Shown: positions 28,313-40,300 of the stretch, piece by piece
How the letters are laid out: the number at the start of each line of letters is the position of its first letter
Numbering within the stretch: position 1 is the stretch's first letter
Source: Nyssa sinensis
Taxonomy: Eukaryota; Streptophyta; Magnoliopsida; Cornales; Nyssaceae
Reading direction: 5' to 3'
NCBI GenBank assembly: GCA_008638375.1
Contig: CM018037.1
Location: 28,952,576 to 29,016,575, forward strand
Length of the DNA: 64,000 nt
Made by a program: the position numbers and the translations under genes
Notes under the pieces: model-generated
Databases searched by the model: none
What the model was told of the DNA's origin: nothing
What the model saw: only the letters and a program-made list of their open reading frames with translations

Positions 28313-31300
28313 CAGTAAGCTTACACTTTTACCAATCAGATAGAATATATATATATATATATATATATCAGTAAGTTTTATGTAGCATAAAGATACAGAA
28401 TATACCAGAGATTCACAAGCCCACAGGATTTATCTAAATTATCTAGTTAGAAAATAATGCATTTGACTGAATTCCTTAGCCACTCAAAAAGAAATGCAAC
28501 CTCATTAAATTTTTCAAACTATTAAAAAAAATTCTAAAGCTTTATAACTTCTAATGAAAATTTTGTTCTTCAATTAGATAGGAAGGTTGAGATCATACAG
28601 GTCAGGTCTGGTTGGGTAGTTTTTACCCCAACCTGAAATGAACTTGACCAACTAATTTTCTAACATTTGAATATAGCACAACTTCTTCCTACTATTTTAT
28701 ATTTTCACACATAAAGCCTACTGTTTGCTTCGTGTTTTCTCTAGCATTTTTATCTTATTCGTACAAACGCATGTTGCTTCTAATAATTATCAAACATTGA
28801 AGAAAATTCCAAGTTTCTTACCCTATATTTTTCTTTAGGCAGGAGAAAACCTTGATCCAAAAGTTACATCTTGTAGTCAATTGTCATAACATTTTGAGTC
28901 CCACTTTTTGTTTATTTTTTCTTTGTACAAGTTCTTTTTAGACTTTTTCCACTACTATCTGGCAACATAGATTACCCTCAATCGGCATTCAAATTCCTTT
29001 TGATTCAGATCAATTATATTTTTACCTATAACCATGGTTGTTTTGGTTGTACAGAAGAGGGAAACAGTGGTAGTTTCAGAGAATTTGGTTGTTGGTTATT
29101 TTGGAGAATTTGGTCATGGGTATTCAATTCTTTCATTTATAACGTTTTAATAATTTTTAGAGGTGATTCTTCACTTGGTGCGACAGCAAGGTCTTGTCCA
29201 CTCAGCATAGTAGCGTGGTTTCGAACCGTACGAAACAAACTCTAAAATGCAAGTAAGGATGCCTGCCATCCACCTCTCCCAAACCCTGCTGAATGAGGCA
29301 GCCTTGTGCACTAGGTATGATCCTTTTTATTATTTTAAAATTTTTTAATTTTTGTATGGAATTAATTGAGTCCCATTTTGAATCTAGAAACTCTTTGTTT
29401 GTCAGGACCTTCTGAAATTTGGAAGTTGTAGTCCTAGTAAAAAGATAAAAACAGCTCACATTGAGGCACAACTATTAAATTCTGTACAAGTTCTGTAAGA
29501 TACAGGACCTTGGTAAACGCAATGATCAGCAAAGAACAAGTAAGAAAAAGGACATCTAAACAGATCCAATGATAGGTCAAACCCCCAATAGGTCTTGGAG
29601 AGAATTTTTAAGGCTTATGAACGCAGGAGGATCCAATAAGCCTACTAAGGCTATCTAGCCCAGCGAAGCAATTCATTTAATCTTAGTTTAGTTTGTGTTT
29701 AGTGTTTTTCACAAACATATATTGTTAATATCATGTTGAAGTATCCTTTAGGGTCGGATCTAGCATTAAGCGAGCAAGTTAATCACTTTAGGCCCTACCT
29801 ATAAAGAAGGCCTATGTGTCTATATTATAATCTAAACTAAAGTTTAAAGTCAATAAAAGTCTAACTCCATAAAGAAGGCCCCAAAAAGACTCCAGGAAAA
29901 ATTTCAAATCTAATTAGTTGAGTCTTGTTCCAAATTATTCTCAATTTTTATTGCTATTTGTTTGATAAAAAAAAAGACGTGAATGGTTATTTTGTATTGC
30001 CTAATTTATATTTTTGTAAATTCAATTATTAGCGTATTACTCAATTATTCGATTATATAATAACTCTATTATTAAAGTTTTATTCAACATATAAGTCTCT
30101 CTTATTGGAAAAGTATTACAATGTTATATTAAACAAAGCATTGAAATCACTATGTTTATTAGCGTTTTATAATATTAATATTAAATGAAAAATTTAATAT
30201 TAAAATTAAAAAATAAAAAAGTTTTAGTTAGAGTTGTCACTTTAGGCTTCCAATTGTCTTGAGCCGGCCTTGGTATCCTTATCTTGTTTTATGTGCATGT
30301 CACAGCTTAGTTATGTAAGCTAAAAAGCATGGATACGGACACAAGACACAGATACGACACGGACACGTTGAATATATCTAATTTTTTTATATTTTTTATA
30401 CGACTATGTAATAAAAACCTAATGTTATTTCAATTAAATAGGCATAAAATCACTCAAATCACAAAAATATTATTAAAATATTAAAATAATAAAGTCATTA
30501 AATAAAAATTAAAGAACTTCTTTATTTAATCATCAACATAAATGAAGTGTCTGACACGTGTCAGGGAAGTGTCCGAAAGTGTCGGTGTGACACGTGAGGC
30601 AAAATAGAGCGTCCATGCTTCATAGCATGTAAGTCACTTCGGTAAAGACATGTGCTAGTCATATGAATCAATCAAGTGACGGTATTAGAGTCTTTTGATC
30701 AATTAGGGCAACACTAGAGAGGTGGTATCACTATATATAAACCCAGCAGACGTTGCTGGTTCAAGAGGTGGGGGGGCCACCTCATACTCAACTAAAGCTG
30801 TGCAAAAACGCTTTGAGGGGCTGGTGATGTTTACCCGTTTGAAGCACAAGCCACCCACGGGGTTCCTCATCATTACCAAAAAAAAAAATCCTTTTCATTT
30901 TATCTTTGAAGATTTGCTGGAAAAAAAAAAATCAACTCTCTTAGGTCTCTTTTAACACTAAAATCAAATATCTCTCAGTTTCTCATAATAGCTATTGTAT
31001 TCTTGCTCATCCCTACAACGTTAATTGTTGTTTTACTTCATTTTTCCATACCACAACTGATATCAAAGCAAATTCCAATCCATTTTCAAGGCTATTCATG
31101 GTAGAGGAGGTCATGGAAGAAGAGGACAGCAAGCCCAAGCAACAAGCACGATAGAGCTAAGGTGTGGCTGCCTGAATGGATGTACTGGAAGGCAATTGCT
31201 TATATTTGTGAACTAGATATTTACTGGTATTAATATAACTTTTACTATATGTTTACATGTCACATATTTTTCATGTATGATATATTTGTGTATTATATTT

Positions 31301-34300
31301 GTTGATATAAATGTTGGTTAGCTCATGAAAGATATATTAATATTGTGACTATGTTTATTGGATTTTGCAATTGATTTGTGAACAAAATTTAAATTTTAGA
31401 TACTTTGTATGCATATATTTGGAAAGAAAAAAAAAAAACAAAAATTTTTTTTAAATGACTTTAAGAAAAATAGTTTTTGAGGACCTTGAGAAAAACTTGC
31501 ATAAGAAAATAAAAAATAGTTATATTCAAACCTTATATCTGGCAAGTACTCAAATACAGGATTGGGAGATAACAGCATATCCAGACCTTTTATCCAGGTC
31601 AATTCCAAACAATGGATTGGAATATTCAATATCCCACAAAATTTTATTTCGTATCACATCCAACTATATCCTATCCCATCCCACCTTCTTATACAGTCGT
31701 CCAAATAAGGCCCAAAAGACAAACCCGAACACTCAAATACCAACAATCACTAGCATCAAAGTAAATCAGATCATTTAGCAACCGAAAAACAGCAATCCAT
31801 CAATCAGAAACCAATATCTGACCACCAAAGATCAATCAATAAATAAAAAAAAAAACAGCAAGCTGTCAGTCTGAACATAAAAGCCGACCATCACAAATCT
31901 TTCAAAGTGGCTAAAAATCAACCAAACCAGTATGGATCCCTTCAAACAAGACTCCAAGGACCAAAACGCAATCCTCCGCAGTGGATCGAAGAATCAAAAC
32001 AGCCTCACAAACTCCCAAAAATCAGATCGAAAAAAATAGCTCCAACAATGCAAAAAAAGAAAAATATCTAGATGGCTTCAAAAAAATTTCCAAAAAAAAT
32101 CAAAGGCATCAGGGGAGAGACGATTATAACCATGTATTTTGATCGCCGAAAATTCTTCTGAAAATGATGACATCATCGCTAGGAAATGACGTCAGCAACC
32201 CCTCTTTTTGGTCTCTTTGATCTGAATGTTCTCCAGTTGTGTTTCTTAATAATTTTTAGTCTAGATAACCAGCTCTCATACCAAGTTAAGGTTTAGGATA
32301 TAAAACTTAGGGTGACATAAGTGAAGAAAATGAGAGAAAGAGAGAATAGAAAGAAAGGGATCAGAGTTTCATAGATCCTTTTATCCATGCACATTGCATT
32401 TATATATTAATATGAGAGAAAATACAATAATATCCTTAGAAATAATAACTATAAATAAAACAAACACTCTCTAACAATCCCGAAGGTCCCAAGTTCAACT
32501 CCTACCCCAAGGGCCACGTACCTACCAAAAAAATATTGTATTATAATATTTTTATGTTATTTATTTAAATGTAACATGATAGTTGTATGAGTTGCCAAGT
32601 AAAGTTATGTGCAGGTCATAGAAGTCACATGAGGGTACTGGAGTTTTTCACCAATTAATTAGGGCAACACTAGAGAGGTTATATCACTATAAATAACACC
32701 CAAATCTCATTGTAACAGAAACCGTCTCATTTTATCTCTTAAAATTAGAAAATTTTAAGTATTGCAACACACTGCATCTCTTTGAACCCTAGAAGCAATT
32801 ATCTTTCATTTTCCCTTAAAACTATTGAGTCGTAACTCATCTCAACACTATTAGTTGCTATTTTTCTTTATTTTGCACACCATCTATCTTCTCTTCCTCT
32901 TAATATTCTAGTGTTACATAGCACACCTTTTTTATGACAGAAAATCCTCCAAACCATGGGTCCTTCGGATGCATGATGGCAAACTCTGAATGTGCAGCCC
33001 CACATGCCAAAACTGCATAAACATAACCCGGGAAAGGCCTTAAGGCATGGCTCCTAGCAACCTCTTGTGAATTGGCGAAGGTCTTTACCAACCAAGCTAG
33101 ACCCCAACATGTTATATAGCACACCTTTTAACCATAACTTAACTTCTAAACCCATTCTTATCCCAAAAACCTTGTGCATTTGAAATCAGAAAGGATTTCT
33201 ATATTTTTATGTGTGTTTTTCATATACAAACTATAGGTATTTATAATACAACTGGGAAGCAAAATAGGAAAGAGTAAAAAAGGAAGAAAAAAAAAATCTT
33301 CCTACAATTTCTCTATAATTTCTACCTCTAATTACTCCACAATAATCTCTACCATAATTTCTACCTCTAAGTACTCCACAATAATCTCTACCGCTAATTG
33401 GGAATTTTCACACTCCCCTTCAAGTTGGATCGTAAATGTTAATCATATCCAACTTGCAGATGATCCCGTCAAAACTAGGCCGAAGTAGTCCTTTGGCGAA
33501 AATATTCATAGTTTGTTCTTTTGTAGGAACATAGGTTATGCAAATAATTCCGTTCTCAACTTTTTCCTTGATAAAATGTCTGTCCACTTCTACATGCTTG
33601 GTTCGGTCATGCTGAACTGGGTTGAGAGAAATGTTAATGGCTGCTTTGTTGTCACAGTAAAGTTTGATTAGTAATTTTACTGTGACCTGTAGTTCTTCCA
33701 AGAGTTTCTTTAGCCACAATCCTTCACATATCCCTTGTGCAGTAGCTCTAAATTCGGCTTCAGCACTACTTCTGGCCACTACACTTTATTTCTTGTTTTT
33801 CCAAGTAACCAAGTTTCCCCATACATAGGTGCAATACCCAGCAGTAGACTTTCTATCTTCTATTGAACTTGCCCAGTCAGCATCTATGAAGACTTCGACT
33901 TCCTCGCATTCTGATTTCTTGAAGAATAGTCCTCTACCTGAGGAGCCTTTGAGATATCTGAGAATCTTGTACACAGCTTCTAGGTGAGTTTCCTTTGGTG
34001 AATGCATGTGTTGGCTCACCATACTAACCGCAAATGCAATGTCAGGTCTAGTGTGCGATAGGTAGATTAACTTGCTAACGAGTCTCTGATATCTGTCATT
34101 TTCGACTGGATTTCCCTCATCCTTTGGATTCCTTCCTCCTTCAATAGGTGTGTCACTTGGTTTACATCCAAGCATGCCAGTGTCGGTTAGAAGGTCAAGA
34201 ACATACTTTCGTTAAGAGACACTAATACCCTTTTTTGATCTGGCAACTTCCATTCCCAAGAAGTATCACATTTGTCCCAAGTCTTTTCCTTCAAATTCAG

Positions 34301-37300
34301 TGGCTAGGATTTTCTTCAGTCTCTCCATCTCCACTAAATTATCCCCAGTTAGGATTATATCATCAACATAAATAATTAGAATTATTTTCATTCCATCTTC
34401 AGATTGCTGGAAAAACATAGTGCAGTCTGATTGTCCCTGTTGATATCTTTGACCCTTTATCACATTTGCAAACCTATCGAACCATGCTCTAGGTGACTGC
34501 TTGAGATCGTACAGAGACTTCTTGAGTTTGCATACCCGATTTTCTTCTCCCTTCTTACAAAATCCCGGTGGTATTGTCATGAAAACTTCTTCTTCTAACT
34601 CACCATTCAGAAAGGCATTTTTAATGTCAAGTTGTTGAAAAGGTCAATCCAAGAGGACTCGATCTGTATTCAACTTTGCCACAGGTGTAAACGTCCTTGT
34701 GTAGTCAACACCATAGGTTTGTGTAAACCCTTTCGCAACAAGGCAGGCTTGTAACGCTCGATTGTCCTATCAACCTTGTATTTCAAGGTAAAAACCCATT
34801 TGCAGCCTACTAGTCTCTTCCCTCTCGGTAAATCCGTCACATCCCAAGTCTCATTTTTTTCAAACGCCCGCATCTCTTCTAGTACTGCATCCCTCCATTT
34901 GGGGACCTCCAAGGCCTCCTAAATATTTTTCGAAATTCCTATACTATCAAGGTTAGAGGTAAAAGCACAAAACTTTGTACACAGAGCATTATAAGATATG
35001 AATTTCGAGATAGGGTGGAGAGTACATGACCGAGTTGATTTTCTGAGAGCAATGGATAAATTAGTATCAGGAGACTCAGTTTCATCATTAGACTTGGAAG
35101 GGGACTCTTGGATACTCAGAGCTATCACCGAAGCCAACTCTCTTGGTGCTTCAGGTGTGAGATGTTCCTTGTACCTTGATTTTGGCCTCCGTAAATAAAC
35201 AAGTATCTCCTTGTCCTGTTGTTTTCCCACATCGCCTCCTAAGTTTAAGTTTCCTTCTGTAAATGGCACATTAGAACAGGATGGTGTGGCAGGTTCAGTG
35301 TTTGGGATAGGCTTAAAAAAGGAGAGTTCAAAATCTAATACCCGACCTTCACTCAAATGCTCCCCCTGAAGAGGCGAGAGAGAAAGGCCACTGGAACCCA
35401 TGGTAGAGAGAGCTTCAGACTTGCTGCAGGGAGCTTCTGTCATAGATTGGATCTAAGGTGCTGGGTAAGTATCCGGGCTGGGCTAGATTTTTTTTTTTTT
35501 TTTTTTGGATGGTTTAAAAAGAAATTGGGTTAAATTGCTGGACGTGGATTACAACCAGGTCTAGGTCCGTCAAACACTTTGAGCCTCCATATTTTCTCCG
35601 TCAAAAACTTTATCCTCAATTCCTCCATGGATTGAATTAGCCTCTCGATCTACAACTTCTTCCACCGTTACTCAAAGAAGGAGCAAAGACACAGCAGGCA
35701 GGATTCGAGCTTGTCTCAGGCTCTCAGCTTCTGAGATCTGATTCAATGGGATCGAGGGCAACACTCGGGAGACAGAGGAAGGATACACCCAACTGTGCAC
35801 TGTTCATGAACGCCTCAGAGAGACACTCAGCGTCAGCCTTCAAAACCGACTCCAAGCCAGAGCAACATGTACCCTCGGGCTTGGTCTTGTTGCTATCTGC
35901 GAAAATGAAAGAGAGGCAGTCGACCAAGTCCAGGATCAAGCTCGAACAGTCGACAGAAGCACATTTCTCAGCGCTGAATTTGAAGGTAAGGTCGGTCAGA
36001 CTCTCGGTTCCCCCTTCAAACACAGTCGTTCTGACTCTCGATTCACCCTTCTAACACAGCCATTCTTGTACCCTCTGCTTCAATCGGTGAACGCGATGAA
36101 CTGGATTTGCGATTGGGATTCAGTGACGATCAAGAATGATGAATAGCGGCTTGATTTAGAGATGGAACTGTGACAATGATGATCGATCTGGCGTGGGTGA
36201 GCGATCGAGAGCTTTCTTCTGCGACAAAAAAGAAAAATTGTATCCAACAATGAAGACTGAGAGCAGACTCTCTGCGACGGTGAGCTTCTCTGGCTCTGAT
36301 ACCATGAAATCAGAAATGATTTCTATATCTCTGTGTGTGTTTTTCATATACAAACTATAGATATTTATAATACAATTGGGAAGCAAAATAGGAAAGAATA
36401 AAAAAGGAAGAAAAAAAATCTTCCTACAATTTCTCTATAATTTCTACCTCTAATTACTCCACAATAATCTCTACCACTAATTGGGAATTTCCACAGCATT
36501 GACTAAAAAAAACCACAGTCCCAATTCACCCCACAGTCCTAGCACTAAAATGTTACTTTTCAATGCCAACCATATTCTATCGACCCTCCAATAATTAATA
36601 AGCATGGGAAAGTCAAAATTTATTAATTAATAGAATCATTAATTATCAAGTTTCTTGCAAGTATATGATTTGTGTCGTAAAAATAGAATACTCATACATA
36701 TTCCTTAGGATGATAGCCTTTTTTCATAGAAAAATATGTATTATATCTAAATTAAGTTACAAGAAAGCTCTTAACTCTTTTTACTAAAAAATTAACCGTA
36801 CTAATAATTTTTATAAAATATATATATATATGCATATATGTGTATTTCTCTATTTAATAATTGATAATATAAATGAATTTTGTAAAAAAATTATTAACTA
36901 CAAAATTATAAATTATTTACCATGAAATGAAGTTTGTTCTTCAAAAAATTATTAATTATTAGAGATCATTAATTTATTATAAACAAGGTGCCAAAACAGC
37001 AGCACCATAGACGAAAAATCTAACAACAGCTACATAGATCCCTCCATACAATTAAGCTCTCCCAAAAAAATCTGCAAAATCAAAAAGAAAAATGGGATAT
37101 TTTCCTATAACCCAAAAATGAACCATATCTAAAATACACTTCTTTACTATGTGGATGGGATATTTAATCCTCACAAAACTATGACTATTTCGCTCCAACC
37201 AAATATGCCACATAATACAAAGACGAGGGTTGACTGTAGAAGAGTGAGCATTTCCATCCAATTCCTCACAAAAAATAACTTTAAATATATGATAATTCCC

Positions 37301-40300
37301 CAAAACATTTATCTATTGCGTTTACTTGTTTCATTAGCAGCATTTCTCCATCCAATTCCTCACAAAAAATAACTTTAAATATACCCTAATTCCCCAAAAC
37401 ATTTATCTATTGCATTTACTTGTTTCATTAGCAGCATTTCACATGTCATGCCCACTCAAAATATATGATATAAATTTTCATACTTTCATAAATACAAATA
37501 TCACAACACTAAACATTTATAGACAGTACCTCAAAAGATGTATAAGACAACCAAATAAGTGAAATTTGTTCCTATAACCCAGAATTCCAATTAACCCAAA
37601 TACTGCAGACTTGATAAATAAATGAGTCGATTAAGTGGAGATGCCGGTTTTGAAATTGGAGCTTATACCGTTGAGCTCCCAGTTATTCATTGCAGAACTA
37701 GAATTGTTCTTACCTTTTTCTTTCAATAGATTTCCTTGGAGAAGAAGAACAAATATTCAAGTAACAACAGAAAACTAAAGCAAGTTGTGAAATAACAACA
37801 GCAACAACTGCTACTGCTACTATTAGTACTACAACCACCATCAGTAGTAGTATAGTAATAGTAACAGGAACATAACAACAGAATGGTATCAAAGTAACAA
37901 TTTGAGAAAGAAGAACATGCCAAATTTGCTGAGGGCCTGGCTTAGTGCGTTTAGATGCTGTTATTGCTCTCAAGTGGGCACGAGCAGAGGCAGAATTGGT
38001 GACAGTAGTGAGCAATGAAGGCTGCAACAATTGATCAAGATAAGGCATATCAGCAGTCCCATAATTTTTCCACAGTTGGCCCTTCAATTTAGCTTCCATA
38101 TCCCCTACAAGGATAGCTGCCGCACCTACTTCAAGGAGATTATGTGTACTCTTTTGGGGATTCAGAAGATGATCACTGCATGGTGGGAATTTTAAGCAAG
38201 ACCAAAGTATAAAAATCAAACTTAAACTGTTGTAAAGCATTAACCACCAAAATAATAGAAAAGTACATATACATCAATTACCTTTCAGTCGAAATCAATG
38301 ATGATGGTTGGTCCCAACACCAACGCCATTTCAGAACATCAAGGGCTATGAAATCAAGATCTTCCATTCCATCAACTTTTTCAGAAATTGGTGATTTTAA
38401 GACAGATAAAGCAGATGCCTCTGTGTTCTCTGAAGATTCTTTATTATTTGCGGGGCTCAGTTGGGAATTGAAAGATCTGCTAAGCAAAGATGACATTGTT
38501 GGAAGTGATTGTCTAGAAGCAGGGAGCACTCCAGCAAACACTGCTGGTTGGAATGACCGTCTTGGGATATGTCGAGCCACCAGAGAACGAACATAATTTA
38601 ATGACTTTTTAAGTGTCCCTGATGCAAAACTTGATACAGGTAAAGGTGATGTATTTGTAGATGTTGTTGACACTCCACATTCTTGACTTGAAGATTGTGA
38701 ACATGGTGACAATCTTCGGTTTGGGCTAATATCACACTCGGAAATTATGCTCACACAAAATCGATCAATCTGTTGTAATGTCTCCTCACTGGGCTTGTAT
38801 CTGCAACAAATAGAAAGCCATGTGCACTCATGAGAGAAACTCCAATAATGAGATTTCTTTCTATATGAACAGGTGAAGCTACACAAGGAAGTAGCCATTT
38901 GTTCATACTATATACACAGCAATGAGGGCTCACCAACCTAAAAATTCCAAGTGATCCCTCAGACAAGATCTTCTTGGACACATCAACACAACCAAATAAT
39001 GATTCAAAAGTCCATTTCTGAACCAATCATCATTTCATTGATCCAGGGTAGATAAAATTTAAAAAGGTAAATAGGAAGCGATAAAAAAGTATTTAGAGTG
39101 ATCATAATTAAGTTGACTTGGTAACCTAGGAAAAATCATCAAATGGGAAACCCAACACTCCATGGAAATGCACTTTGCACATTCAGAAGGACAGCCGCCT
39201 AACCATCTAGAGTTGAGATTGTCCGTAGGTATTTACAACAAACATTCGCCTTTACATTGAAATGTGTAGAGTCATATAATTAAATTTCCACTTTTCTCTG
39301 ACCACAAAGAAAACAATAGATCACAAGTCAGTATCTCCCAGTTTGCTTGACTTATGGATGAAGTGACAGGTAAAGCATCAGAAGGGTGATCTCCAACCCC
39401 ATTTCTTTAACAATAATTTGAAGAATGAAGATGTATAGAAGGTCAACAAAACTAAATTACAGAATAGAGGAGGAAATCTCATATAAGCAAAATATATATC
39501 TAGATACACTATATTAAAGAGCAAGCAGATGGGAAGAATGATGGAACAGACACAGTCATTGCAAAAATTCCCTTACAAGGGCTCAACTACCATAGTCTTA
39601 TTAGCCTCCTAATAGAGAAAAAGAAAATATTTTTTTTATCAATAAAAACTAAAAGTATATTCATTGAATGCGCCCGAGGGAGGGGCAAACCCATATAAAA
39701 ACAAAGGATCAGATACAATAATTAAAGCCTAGATCCCCTAAAAAGTAAGGAAGTTGAATACAAACAAAAAGGACTCCTTGTTCCTCCCACCTTTTGTCTT
39801 CTGATCAAACTCCACATGATTGGCTACTCTGCGACCCTCTACTGCTCTTCAATCGTTTCCCCCACACTGTTCACACCCCACACTGTTCACACCGTTTCAG
39901 AGTATCACCTATTTATGACTTTTTCTAATATCACCTTAGCTGCCAGCCAATGTTGTCAAAGGCGACCAGGCACTCGCCTAAGCGATAACGTGAGGATGAG
40001 GATGAGGATGAGGCATAGCGCCTCAACACATCCCAGGCAAGACAATTTTAATAAGGTGTCGCATAGACAATCGCCTCAACTAAGGCAAAAGCCGAGAGCC
40101 TCACTAACTAAAACTTATTTTACTTAAATGTGTTCGGGTATTTTGTATTGTGGTTTTAGGATTAAAGGTATTTTTTTCTTTACAATAATTAAGCAATATA
40201 AAACTAGCAAAAAGAAAAGAAAAAATTTATAGTAGTCTCATTGCTTAAAATTTAAATACGTCATGTCATTCTTTAGATTAATTTTTTTTAACATTACATG

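Larger units (their letters stand above)
30270..32890 (+). mobile_element. Old LTR retrotransposon remnant
   Basis: Two diverged direct repeats, about 30640-31058 and 32600-32880, share blocks such as TTAGGGCAACACTAGAGAGG (at 30702 and 32661). A PBS-like TGATATCAAAGC follows the first copy at about 31060-31071, then a short gag-like Gly-rich stretch ([13 protein letters not shown], about 31101-31140). There is no pol. A MITE and a SINE-like insert lie in the first repeat. Confidence 0.48.

Noticed and set aside
37248..37433. Short tandem repeats as a CRISPR array or satellite
   Set aside because: Only two units, no spacers, in a plant nuclear intron.
37907..37920. GT donor four bases downstream of exon 5
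   Set aside because: It shifts the frame, loses the conserved EDSP sequence and gives a stop at the exon 6/7 junction.
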